NCBI GenBank assembly: GCA_013339895.1
Contig: JABACO010000020.1
Location: 2,518,868-2,582,867 of the forward strand
From: Ephydatia muelleri
Lineage: Eukaryota; Porifera; Demospongiae; Spongillida; Spongillidae
Direction: 5' to 3'
DNA length: 64,000 bases
Below are positions 45,301-57,389 of the stretch, piece after piece. Positions within the stretch are counted from its first letter, which is position 1. Each line of letters starts with the position of its first letter. The notes under the pieces are model-generated. The model ran no database searches. It saw only the letters and a program-made list of their open reading frames with translations, and was not told where the DNA came from. Both the position numbers and the translations under genes were made by a program.

Positions 45301-48300
45301 ACATACAACACTTGAACACACACATGCACCACATACAACACTTGAACACACATGCACGCACATACAACACTTGAACACACACATGCACACATACAACACT
45401 TGAACACACACATGCACGCAATACAACACTTGAACACACATGCACGCACATACAACACTTGAACACACACATGCACACACATACAACACTTGAACAACAC
45501 ATGCACACATACAAACACTTGAACACACACATGCACGCACATACAACACTTGAACACACACATGCATGCACATACAACACTTGAACACACACATGCACGC
45601 ACATACAACACTTGAACACACACATGCACACACATACAACACTTGAACACACACATGCACACACATACAACACTTGAACACACACATGCACACACATACA
45701 ACACTTGAACACACACATGCACGCACATACAACACTTGAACACACACATGCACACACATACACACTTGAACACACACATGCACACACATACAACACTTGA
45801 ACACACACATGCACACACATAAACACTTGAACACACATGCACACACATACAACACTTGAACACACACATGCACAAAGACAAATACAACTTGAACACACCA
45901 CATGCACAACATACAACACTTGAACCACACACATGCACGCACATACAACACTTGAAACACCACACATGAACACACATACAACCACTTGAACACACACATG
46001 CACACACATACAACACTTGAACACACACATGCACACACATACAACACTTGAACACACACTGCACACACATACAACACTTGAACACACATGCACACACATA
46101 CAACACTTGAACACACACATGCACACACATACAACACTTGAACACACACATGCACACATACAACACTTGAACACACACATGCATGCACACAACACTTGAA
46201 CAACACACATGCACGCACATACAACACTTGAACACACACATGCAACACATACAAACTTGAACACCACATGCACACACATACAACACTTGAACACACACAT
46301 GCACGCACATACAACACTTGAACACCAAACATGCACACATACAACACTTGAACACACATGCACACACATACAACACTTGAACACACACATGCACACCATA
46401 CAACACTTGAACACACACATGCACACACACATACAACACTTGACACACACACATGCACACACATACAACACTTGAACACACACATGCACACATACAACAC
46501 TTGAACACACACATGCACACACAATAACACTTGAACACCACATGCACACACATACAACACTTGAACAACACATGCACACACATACACACTTGAACACACA
46601 CATGCACACACATACAACACTTGAACACACATGCACACACATACAACACTTGAACACACACATGCACACATACAACACTTGAACACACACATGCACACAC
46701 ATACAACACTTGAACACACACATGCACACACATACAACACTTGAACACACACATGCACACATACAACACTTGAACACACACATGCACACACATACAACAC
46801 TTGAACACACACATGCACACATACAACACTTGAACACACACATGCACACAAATACAACACTTGAACACACATGCACACACATACAACACTTGAACACACA
46901 CATGCACACACATACACACTTGAACACACACATGCACACACATACAACACTTGAACACACACATGCACGCACATACAACACTTGAACACACACTGCACAC
47001 ACATACAACACTTGAACACACACATGCACACACATACAACACTTGAACACACATGCACACACATACACACTTGAACACACACCATGCACACACAACAACA
47101 CTTGAACACACACATGCACGCACATACAACACTGAACACACACATGCACACACATACAACACTTGAACACACACATGCACACACATACAACACTTGAACA
47201 CACACATGCACGCACATACAACACTTGAACACACACATGCACACACATACAACACTTGAACACACACATGCACACACATACAACACTTGAACACACACAT
47301 GCACACACATACAACACTTGAACACACACATGCACCACATACAACACTTGAACACACACATGCACACATACAACACTTGAACACACACATGCACCACACA
47401 TACAACACTTGAACACACACATGCACACACATACAACACTTGAACACACACATGCACACACATACAACACTTGAACACACACATGCACACACATACAACA
47501 CTTGAACACACACATGCCACACATACAACACTTGACACACACATGCACACACATACAACACTTGAACACACACATGCACGCACATACAACACTTGAACAC
47601 ACACATGCACACATACAACACTTGAACACACACATGCACACAATACAACACTTGAACACACAACACACACATACAACACTTGAACACACACATGCACACA
47701 CATACAACACTTGAACACACACATGCACCACATACAACACTTGAACACACACTGCACACACATACAACACTTGAACACACACATGCACACACATACAACA
47801 CTTGAACACACACATGCACACACATACAACACTTGAACACACACATGCACACACATACAACACTTGAACACACACATGCACGCACATACAACACTTGAAC
47901 ACCACATGCACACACATACAACACTTGAACACACACATGCACACACATACAACACTTGAACACACACATGCACACACATACAACACTTGAACACACACAT
48001 GCACACACATACAACACTGAACACACACATGCACGCACATACAACACTTGAACACACATGCACACACATACAACACTTGAACACACATGCACACCATACA
48101 ACACTTGAACACACACATGCACGCACATCAACACTTGAACACACACATGCACACATACAACACTTGAACACACCATGCACACCATACAACACTTGAACAC
48201 ACACATGCACACACATACAACACTTGAACACACACATGCACACACATACAACACTTGAACACACACATGCACACACATACAACACTTGAACACACATGCA

Positions 48301-48692
48301 CACACATACAACACTTGAAACACACATGCACACACATACAACACTTGAACACACACATGCACGCACATACAACACTTGAACACACACATGCACACACATA
48401 CAACACTTGAACACACACATGCACACACATACAACACTTGAACACACACATGCACACACATACAACACTTGAACACACCACATGCCACATACAACACTTG
48501 AACACACACATGCACACACATACAACACTTGAACACACACATGCACACATACAACACTTGAACACCACATGCACACACATACATTGACACAAACATGCAC
48601 ACACATACAACACTGAACACCCACACATGCCACACATACAACACTGATCCACAAACAATGCATGCACATACAACACTTGAACACACACATGT
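39359..48692 (+). repeat. giant minisatellite, 31-bp unit, about 300 copies
   Basis: The consensus unit starts TTGAACACACACATGCACAC and continues ACATACAACAC, 31 bp in all. Common variants change ACAC to ACGC or ATGC after the TGC. The array spans about 9.3 kb inside one intron of the minus-strand P450 copy. Read on the minus strand the unit has no stop codon in any frame, which creates open frames of over 2500 residues rich in Cys, Val and Met. On the plus strand one TGA per unit closes each frame every 93 bp. Single-base gains and losses are frequent, most of all at 39359-41300. Confidence 0.97.
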
Positions 48693-48702
48693 TGCACCCA
48701 TG

Positions 48703-48703
48703 C

Positions 48704-48736
<33 letters not shown>

Positions 48737-48750
48737 CACACACACACATA
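48703..48750 (+). repeat. CA microsatellite beside the minisatellite
   Basis: CA dinucleotides run between the last minisatellite unit and the exon 48767-48838. Confidence 0.9.
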
Positions 48751-49167
48751 CCACATACATTTGTACCTATCAAGCACTTCAGGATGTTGATGAATAAGGA
48801 TTATTGCAATGAAAGTGTGTTTGCTGTTGTCTCCTGACCTGTGAGTTGGACCAGTGATCTACATTAAATATATAATCACACCATGATCTTTATCTAACCT
48901 GCTACATAGAATTTGACAAAGTCATCCCTAAAGTCTCCATATCAACAAGGCCTCGCAGCAACTAGATGGAGAAATGTTAGTTGGTAAGCAGTAAACGATC
49001 CACAAACCACACCCACTGCTAGTTTGAAGTATCTGTGTGAGGATGTCATTGGGGACCTCCTCCCCACTAGTCACAGCCTTGATCCTCTTCTCAATACAGT
49101 CCCGGCCAATCCTCCTCATGGCAGTTACTGCTTCACGATATGTCTCTGTTTCATGTGGGTACAAAAG

Positions 49168-49420
49168 CTGTGTGTGTGCATGTGTGTTTGTGTCAAAGTG
49201 TGTGTGCATGTGTGCATATATGTGTGTGCATGTGCATGTACATGTGTGTGTGCATGTGCGCACATAGTGTATGTGTGCACGTGTGAGCATGTGTGTGTGC
49301 ATGTGCATGTGTGCATGTTGTGCATGCGAGTGCATACACATGTGCATGTGTGTGTGCACATGCGCATATTAGTGTGCATGTGTGAGCATGCACACGTGTG
49401 TGTGCGCATGTGTACAGACA
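49168..49420 (+). repeat. GTGTGTGCATGTG-rich region
   Basis: Irregular GT/GCATGT repeats lie in the intron between exons 49017-49167 and 49472-49621 of the inverted P450 copy. The composition is related to the minisatellite unit (complement of CACACATGCACAC) but there is no 31-bp periodicity. Confidence 0.8.
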
Positions 49421-50993
49421 TGATAATGATTCAACAAGGCACTGGATGGATGACATACGAATGCTTTGTACCTCAAAGAGAGTTTGAAATCCAACAGAAA
49501 ATGACCTTCTGACTCCTTTCAGACCCACTGATGAAAGGTGGCTCAACTTGGAGTTTGTTGTATACTTCAGTCCAAGACTCTTATGGTCCCATGTCTTACT
49601 GAAGTCTGAAGAGAAGGCAACCTTGAGAGGTTAGATAGTGCATTGTCATAATGTGCAGGTAACTCAGTTAATAATGTTAATGATTGTTGCCAGGCATAGA
49701 ACTCTGAGATGTTGTGCCACAACTGCCTCTCATGACTGCAAACAGCAAGTATATGATTTTACCCTCTATATTTTAATGCTAAATTTGATTGTTCATTAAT
49801 GTATTACTGCTTAGAAATTCATGATTTGTTAACCAGTGGTTCTGCATGTCATTCCAGTTCTGAAGACACTTAGTACCTTGCTGATGACATCCAAAGCCAC
49901 CTCGTGAAATGCCTCTTTCATGGATACTTCTGTCTTCCCATCAGCATGGGGCCTCAACCCCTCCAGAAAGGTATCAACACACTCATTGAACATAGGCAGA
50001 AGGTCCTTCAATGAGCTGAATCCATAATAGAATGTCAACATAATAACACTTCTAAACAAAGAGTACCTTCGCTTGAATGAAGAGTTGTACAATTTTCTTC
50101 TAGGCTTCCATGATGCGTAGTCCAAAATAGTAAGGAGGCCTTGACCCATAAATCTGAGCGTGGTTCAGCATAACTGAATTTTTACTTGAGAGCGCAATAC
50201 ATTATGTGTTGCATCTAACCTCGTTCCAAATAAGGTGCTTAAGCTTTCGTAGTTCATAGGTGATTTGCTGACGCTCTCATTGTATGCCAACCTCTGTGTG
50301 TGTGAATCGTTCTGCTTAATGCTGTCATTTGCTGTGCGCTCACATGCAACAACAAGTATATATGTCAGTACACGCCAGCATAACAAAGGTGCACATGTGG
50401 TTGGTACCTGATGGTACTTATTTCTATTCGTACCCGTACCAACCCTATTCTGGTTACTGAAAAGGAGAACTGCATACATAATCTGCACACTTCACCTGCA
50501 CATCGTCAGGATTGATTGAAACAACAAGTGGTTTGAAGGCAAAGAAGACGACAAAGAGATCTCCCTTTTCCTCAGCCCTGTATGTGGATAATGTGCTATG
50601 TTGGGTGCACATAAATATTGTTTGTACTCCTACCACTTTGCAAACATTTTGGTAAATGGCTCAAACTCATTTCTACTCTGCTTTCTCATGTTCAAGATGT
50701 CTGGAAAGTGACCTAAAAAGAAGCTACAAAAAAAAATCATCCTATAAAAGTGTAGTTTTGTTCAGGAATAAATGACAAAAGTAAACGGACATAGCAAGCC
50801 AAAGGAAAACATAGGACAAATTCTGTCATATTCATATATTGTGACTCTACCTGTTCATCTTAGGGGATGGGATGTGAGAGTACTTCCAATGGATGTAGGC
50901 CACATACAGTGAGAACAGGAGGAAGGCTGTGATCACCAGAAGGAGCAGTCCTCCTCCAGAATAGAGGATCAACCAGAGGGCAAATTCTGACAT

Positions 50994-51781
50994 ATCTAGA
51001 TGTAAAACCAAGATCTGAATTATAAACTCTAACATGAACGATATGGATTATTGTGATTGTAGAAGTGATGTGCCAATCTTGAAGTTTTGTATATAAAGGG
51101 TTGGAAAATATTCAGGGTGCAGTAACCTAATGTTGAAGCCATGAAAGGTACACTACGTTCATGTAGGACTGGGGACGAGGGAAGGTTGTTGCCCCTCCTC
51201 ATCCGCAGCCCACAAAATACGATATTCAAGTACTGTACACTTTATTTGCGTGTTGAGGAAGCATCAGACACATGTGTATTCAAGGCAATTGTAAGTCCCA
51301 CAGAAATGGCCTTGACTAGTAAGTTACCCCCCCCCCCCCCCCACTTTTCTAAGTGTGGTGGCTGACCCTCCCCCCCACACACTTTTTTCATTGAGTATGA
51401 ATAGTTAAATAATTGCGCTACATTAGAAAATGTTCAAAGCGGGACCAATGACACATAATCTCTATTCAGAGGTAATACCATTACCACAGCTAGTGCTGAA
51501 AGATCATTTCCTGCTCTGAGACAAGTTAAAACCTACTTGAGGTCAAGTATGATATAGGAAAGCTGGCTTAATAATGTAACGCTGGCACTGTCATACAAAT
51601 GAACAGATTCACTGGACATGTCTGTCATCATTAAAGACATCATATCAGCCAATGACGAAAGGAAGAAGTTTTTTTGGTGGTGCTAATTAATTTCAAGCTC
51701 ATGAGCATTGCTTGCACATTTTTTTGTTTGCATGGCATCATTTATGAAAGTCATTAAAATATCCACATAAAAGACTCCTGG
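50994..51781. other. 5' flank of the inverted P450 copy
   Basis: No gene recognised. A C run lies at about 51328-51343. The region should contain the promoter of the minus-strand copy, but I see no specific motif. Confidence 0.4.
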
Positions 51782-52221
51782 GTCAAATCAACACAATTAT
51801 GGACACCTATGTTTCAATTTTGTGCAATATTTTGTAGGTTTGTTGTACTGACTCAGATATACAAAAATTACTCCAAAGTCAAATCGTTTGGGAACCACAA
51901 GGTGTGAAAACATTGACCACAAATGAACACAATCCTGAATATCTTAAAGCGCATTGCATGTGCAGCTGAAATATTTTTACCCCATGTGGTTACGACTACA
52001 TTTTGTTAAATGGGTGTGGCTCCATGCTTCAAAATGTGTTATGCGTATCGTTTTTTAGGCTTCTTAATGCTGCTATTTAAAATACATCACTTTGTTTTGA
52101 TTCTTTACCCCACACAATGTTCTTTAGGTCTTCCACGTTTGAAGATGGCATGAAAAGCCATTCCCTTGGCATAATGCGTTGAAGTGAGTGTGTTCCTGAG
52201 CTCAAGAGCTGCAAGAAATCT

Positions 52222-52326
52222 AGCCTCATCCCCAGGCCTTAATTTAATATTAAAGTTAGCGGGAAAAAAAGCCTATTTTTTGTCCAGCTAACTTTAATAT
52301 AAAAATAGGGCCTGGGGACGAGGATA
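52222..52326. mobile_element. MITE with CCTCRTCCCCAGGCC termini, copy 1
   Basis: Ends AGCCTCATCCCCAGGCC and GGCCTGGGGACGAGG are inverted repeats; inner GTTAGC and GCTAAC also pair. Both flanks are CAAGAAATCT (52212-52221, 52327-52336), a 10-bp direct duplication. The other arm of the fold-back has the empty site. Confidence 0.8.
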
Positions 52327-52708
52327 CAAGAAATCTTACAAAGGTGATAATTTCATGCTACATGTATATGTAAACAAAACACCACATATGCACTGTGTTC
52401 AGGCAACATTATCTTACATATTATATACAGTGTCTCTCTCTCGTACTCCAGAGCAGAAAGGGATAGTATAATGTGCTTGAACACAGTGCAGATGTGATAT
52501 TTTGTTTACATAGACAGCATGGCCTTTGTAAAATTTCTTTTCTCAGGAACACACTCACTTCAACGCATTATGCCAAGGGAATGGCTTTTCATGCCATCTT
52601 CAAACTTGGAAGACCTAAAGAACATTGTGTGGGGTAAAGAATCAAAACAAAGTGGTGTATTTTAAATAGCAGCATTAAGAAGCATAAAAAACGATATAGT
52701 CACACATT

Positions 52709-53255
52709 TTGAAGCGTGGAGCCACACCCATTTAACAAAATGTAGCCTTTCATGGTAGCCGCATGTACATAACACATTTTGAAGCGTGGAGCCACACCCA
52801 TTTAACAAAATGTAGCCTTTCATAGTAGCCGCATGTACATAACACATTTTGAAGCATGGAGCCACACCCATTTAACAAAATGTAGCCTTTCATGGTAGCC
52901 GCATGTACATAACACATTTTGAAGCGTGGAGCCACACCCATTTAACAAAATGTTGCCTTTCATGGTAGCCGCATGTACATAACACATTTTGAAGCGTGGA
53001 GCCACACCCATTTAACAAAATGTCGCCTTTCATTGTAGCCGCATGTACATAACACATTTTGAAGCGTGGAGCCACACCCATTTAACAAAATGTAGCCTTT
53101 CATGGTAGCCGCATGTACATAACACATTTTGAAGCGTGGAGCCACACCCATTTAACAAAATGTAGCCTTTCATGGTAGCCGCATGTACATAACACATTTT
53201 GAAGCGCGGAGCCACACCCATTTACATGTAACAAAATGTAGCCTTTCATGGTAGC
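52709..53255 (+). repeat. 70-bp tandem repeat, about eight copies
   Basis: Units contain GAAGCGTGGAGCCACACCCA, TTTAACAAAATGTAGCC and GCCGCATGTACATAACACAT. The period is exactly 70 bp, with very few differences between copies, which suggests recent expansion. The open frames of 63 residues on the minus strand only reflect the period. Confidence 0.95.
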
Positions 53256-53471
53256 CACATGTGGTAAAAATATTTCAGCTGTACATACTATGCACTTCGC
53301 AAGAGATTTCATTTATGGTCAATGTTTTCACTAATTGCGGTTCTCAAACGATTCGACTTTAGAATTTAAAATGTTGTATTTTTGTATATTTGAATCAGTG
53401 CAACAAACCTACAAAATGTTGCAAAAAAATCGAAACATTGTCATAAGTGTCAATAACTGTGTTGATTTGAC

Positions 53472-54559
53472 TTGGAACGACCCACGGTCTATGACACCCA
53501 CACCCACTTTTAAAGCGATCCGCCCCCTCTTCCCTTTAATCCAATAATTTTTCAACAACGAAATGGGTGGTCTCGGTAGATCTAGGTACTCTCGAAGGAT
53601 TCAAAGTGCCCGGTAAATCGAAGAGCAGTCGTTACGTTTCTACCGAATCGAATTTAGAACTCGGCAGCTGTCCAATCAGGCTGTATTGTTTCTATAAGCG
53701 TCGGTTAGATATCTTATACATAAATAGATCAAGACCAAGTGAGACCATGCGCTATCTCTAGGAAACATTACATAGTAAGTTCCACCTACCGCTGGGGTTT
53801 CTTCGTTTATTATGATATTATCGTCATTGGGCTGTTATAGTCTTTTAAATGAAACATACGGTACGATACATGTTGCAATTTAATAGTCACTTACCCAGAT
53901 CTAAATCACAACTTCTCTATCAAGAAAGTGATCTGAAGGATGTAGTGCGAAAAGCAAGGAGTACTGTTACAGTGGGGTTTGAACCGTGCGCGAATAGCTG
54001 TAGTCTTTTCGGGATTATTTATATATCTCCATTCATTGGCTCTTTTGATGTTTTCCTTGTAACGAGCCTTTTTCTTTTCCTTGGTCAACTCTGTACGCCG
54101 CTGAGCCAAAATCTCTGGTTTTTAACTTTTGTTTACGCTTTCGCTGACATGAAGGCATGTTTGGCTTCCACTAACGCTAACCGTAATACAGTGACAAATG
54201 TTGTGACGTCATAATTGCACTATGGAATTAATGCAGCGATAAGTATCCTCATCCTAAAGTATGATTTTAAAACTTGCAGTGCATGCAGGTATCTTCATAA
54301 GGAGTCCATAGCATGTAGTTCTATGCCCTTCCATTTACCAATGCTGCTTTACATCTGGCACCTACTAGATAGCAGAAGCGAGGATAATTAAATTCATGAC
54401 ATACAGCAGGGGAGATGGATACAAGGTTTTGTATTCCCCCTGTCAGCTAGGGAGATGGGGGAGTGCGATAATCATGCAGTGAAACATTTGCGGCTTCATG
54501 TCAAGCAGCATCATAATCAATCTCAAGGTCATAGTGGAACCAGGCTGCCTTGCTTGCAA
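53472..54559. other. no gene recognised
   Basis: A minus-strand frame at 53906-54109 has a charged stretch (ELTKEKKKARYKENIKRANE) that may be coiled-coil, with a possible frameshift upstream. I cannot assign it. The rest is featureless. Confidence 0.35.
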
Positions 54560-55330
54560 TTCCATTCATTCTTTCTTGATCCATTGTGGATTGTAAATAT
54601 GCTTCAGGCCACATAAACAACTTGTAACAGGTAGTGTGCACACTATTCTCAAAAGTGTATGTATGTTGGGAAATAATATTGCATCACATTGCTGAGGTGT
54701 TTTGTGAGGATCAAAAAAATTCAGCAGCCCATTTTGTTTCCCAACATACAATCTCCAGCATGTCCAAGTTTTCTTCAGAAGGAAAATCATTGCTATAAAA
54801 TGATGCCCAATCCCATGACTTGCTTTTTGCAGTTGGGATTCTCCTTCATTACTGCTGGAATTAAGATGAACCCTTGGACTACACACTGATGATCACTCCT
54901 AAAGCGTTGCTTTAATTCGTTTACAAGGTGATCAAGAAAAGGAATTGTGACTGATCGCTTAAAATATTCCTCTAGTTCATGAGCTGGAACATTATCTCTT
55001 TCTTCCTCTTTGCCTTCCACAACAACGGGGTACGCAGGAATATCACCCTCAACTGCTTCACATGTGGCTCTAGCTAATTTAAACCATTGCAAGTGTAAAT
55101 CATCAACATTATCACGTATATGTTGAACACTTTGCTTAGTCTGCTGGACATATCTGTATGCCTTACAGATATCAAGTTCTTCAGTGTCACAATTACAGCC
55201 AGCTACGGATTCTTGCTCTTTTGCACATCTTGTGGGGAAAATGCTGCCTAATTCATCATCAATTCCGATTTTTCTTCGCTTTTCCACTGCCGGGCACCCT
55301 TGGCACCCCCCCTGGATCATTTTGTGAAGC
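54560..55330 (-). pseudogene. hAT transposase remnant (THAP12-like / hAT dimerisation)
   Basis: A minus-strand frame 55320-54793 encodes DNVDDLHLQWFKLARATCEA, EEYFKRSVTIPFLDHLVNEL and KQRFRSDHQCVVQGFILIPA. This is the pattern of proteins annotated as 52-kDa repressor of the inhibitor of the protein kinase (THAP12-like, hAT-derived). A second frame (54566-54886) encodes LFPNIHTLLRIVCTLPVTSC, the start of the C-terminal hAT dimerisation domain, then loses the frame. The catalytic middle is not continuous. I read it as an old transposon copy. Confidence 0.7.
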
Positions 55331-55816
55331 GGCAGGTCGGCACTTCAATACTTAATATCCACCACATTTAAATTTCCCCTTCTCATGTTGAAAATACGAC
55401 TGTTGTGAGTCTTCTACCAGCTTCTTGAGAGACGCCATATGTGTCTGCATCGTTTCCATCTGCTTCGCGTTTTCCCGCTCACGAGTCTGTCTTTCTTCAT
55501 CCAGCCTAGCGGATTCATCTTCTCTTCATGCCTTCTCAGTCGCTATTTCGTCTTCCCTCCTCCTGCTGTCGTCTGCAAATACCTTGCATTTCCTCCATTT
55601 TAGGTTCCTTGTAGTGCTTCCAGAACGAGTAGTCATTCACTTGGGGAAGTGCAGGCGTCGGACAAATTGGGACAATGATCCCACCGCTGCCACAAAATGT
55701 GTGACAGAGCTGATGGTAGCTACCAGTCTGCACAAGTCCTGGGATGCGCTACGATATCCAACAACTGACACGTTAGCCAATTGAAATAGGCATAACCGAC
55801 CCCCATTATCACAAAT
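55331..55816. other. no gene recognised
   Basis: A minus-strand frame at 55536-55733 (VNDYSFWKHYKEPKMEEMQG and a Glu/Arg-rich continuation) may be a coiled-coil remnant, perhaps the 5' part of the adjacent transposon. There is no family assignment. Confidence 0.3.
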
Positions 55817-56125
55817 GAATTGGAACGTTCTACGAGATTTTGACCCTTGTGGATTTATATTTATAACATAAAACCCAAATTGCTATAACTTACCAACAGT
55901 TAACGCTATCGATGTATGTTTTCAGCACTTCGTCCCACACAATTCCTCTATGTGCAGCTGCCTAGCACTATTATAGTGCTGACGTTACGAGGTCCGATAC
56001 TGCATCAGGTTTAAAAACCTCTCATCTTTTGGTAGGAGCGTTCAAATCGCTTCACATTCGGTGTGTATGTAGAGGGTCCTGGCGCTATTGATTTTTTCTC
56101 GTACGTAAGTTGCATACTGCACGAA

Positions 56126-56190
<65 letters not shown>

Positions 56191-57226
56191 AGTTAGCCTC
56201 GTCCCCAGGCCCTATTTAATATAAAAGTTACGGGGCGCCCGTAACTTTATAAAATAGGGCCTGGGGACGAGGCTATACAATTTTCGTTAATTGTTATTGT
56301 TGGTACTAGGTATTAACTTTAAATTAAAACCAAAATATTATACATTGGTTAAAGCACATCATCTGTGGACTATACAAACTCCAAAATATGATAAGGGGTG
56401 CGTTGAAAATTTAAATCAAATTATTCATGATGGAGAAACAATCTCATTTTTCATTATAAAACTTATTGGAAGACAGAGGTATGAGATGTTGCACTTTTAA
56501 TTATAATGATGTAAACTAGTTATGACTATTTTGGAGTCTTGAATATATGGCTCTTTCTTATAAGATTACAAAGAACCCTGTGTAAGTTATAACTCTATGA
56601 AACAACTTTAAATTATGCACACTGTGCTACATAAATTGCAACAGCATGGGCTATAGCTGCAAGAGATTGAATTACCATTATTGTGGTTAAAAGATGCACT
56701 TACAGTTCAAAATAAAAGTTAATGAATACTTGATACCAACAATAATTTATCCGTTACGGAGATACAGCTGTGCAAAGTGAATGTACATTTTCCCGGTCGT
56801 TTTGTGCCTCCAATCATTTTGGCAACCCGCGTCCAATTCAATGTATGGGGAAATTATTGGCAGAATTAAGCGGGAAAATGTACACTAACTTTGCACAGCG
56901 GTATCTTCGTAACTGATAGGATAAAAATTAACAAACTAAACAAATCAATAGTGACAGGACCCCTCTACGTACACACTGAATTTGAAGCAATTTGAACGCT
57001 CCTACCTAAAGATGTAGAGGGTTTAAACCTGATGGGGGTACCAGACCTCGTGACGTCGACACTCTGATTGTGCAAGGCACTAAAATACATTTGCACATAG
57101 TGAAATGGTGTAGGACGAAGTGTTGAAAATAAGAAGCCGACAGCGTTAACCGTTCGTACATTATGGCAATTTGAGTTTTATGTATAAATCCACAAGAGTC
57201 GAAATCTCGTAGAATGTTCCAATTAC
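55817..57226. mobile_element. large fold-back element with nested insertions
   Basis: Left arm (GAATTGGAACGTTCTACGAG) and right arm (CTCGTAGAATGTTCCAATT) are inverted over about 280 bp each, and include CTTGTGGATTTATA and GTTAACGCTATCGA-like segments. Inside are a GT run (56130-56188), a second copy of the AGCCTCGTCCCCAGG MITE (56195-56274) and an inner palindrome at about 56720-56940 (GGGAAAATGTACA with its complement TGTACATTTTCCC). Confidence 0.8.
56195..56274. mobile_element. MITE with CCTCGTCCCCAGGCC termini, copy 2
   Basis: Ends AGCCTCGTCCCCAGGCCC and GGGCCTGGGGACGAGGCT are perfect inverted repeats. The centre contains GTTACGGGGCGCCCGTAAC. Flanks TACAGTT and TACAATT are an imperfect direct duplication. 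Confidence 0.8.
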
Positions 57227-57389
57227 AGACTTCTATATACCAAAACCATGCTCAAATGTTTTTTGAGAGCGAAAAGCACATAGGTCTGGGCTCTTAAATG
57301 TTCACCTACCTTTGGTATCCCACTACTGATGAAATGCAACATTGCCTTCTTACAATAAAGAAAGAAAAAGGTGATTGAACTCCGACTGT

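Larger units (their letters stand above)
36985..50993 (-). pseudogene. CYP46-type P450, inverted paralogue, degraded
   Basis: Minus-strand exons, 5' to 3': 50851-50993 (membrane anchor), 50634-50723, 50496-50577, about 50221-50294, 50067-50153, 49877-50015, 49472-49621, 49017-49167, 48899-48961, 48767-48838, 38757-38841, 38586-38699, 38450-38534, 37672-37744, 36985-37131. Exon order and sequence follow the plus-strand gene at 22471-34629 closely. Damage: the exon 48899-48961 has one extra and one missing base. The GQETTANTLSL exon lacks one base near 48813, giving a stop. The heme exon reads FGIGHRSLI where the other gene has FGLSHRSCI, so the Cys ligand is absent, and two extra bases shift the frame. 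The exon near 38450 has lost its normal donor. I infer a pseudogene. Frameshifts beside the minisatellite could be sequencing errors, but the heme loop change lies far from it. Confidence 0.8.
51782..53471. mobile_element. large fold-back element
   Basis: Left arm, about 51782-52215, and right arm, about 52530-53471, are inverted copies. GTCAAATCAACACA near 51783 pairs with TGTGTTGATTTGAC near 53459, and CCTTGGCATAATGCGTTGAA near 52168 with its complement near 52560. The arms differ: one 70-bp segment is single in the left arm and present about eight times in the right. The middle part also contains a small MITE insertion. No coding capacity. Confidence 0.85.

Noticed and set aside
39359..48692. 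Possible CRISPR array because of regular short repeats
   Set aside because: Units are directly adjacent with no unique spacers, and the context is a eukaryotic intron.
41092..48777. Open frames of up to 2561 residues on the minus strand, rich in Cys, Val and Met
   Set aside because: They only reflect that the 31-bp unit lacks stop codons on that strand in all three frames. The frame drifts with every unit, and single-base indels do not close it.
52662..53312. Seven overlapping 63-residue frames with near-identical protein
   Set aside because: Product of the 70-bp period (one more than a multiple of three) of the tandem repeat, not a gene family.
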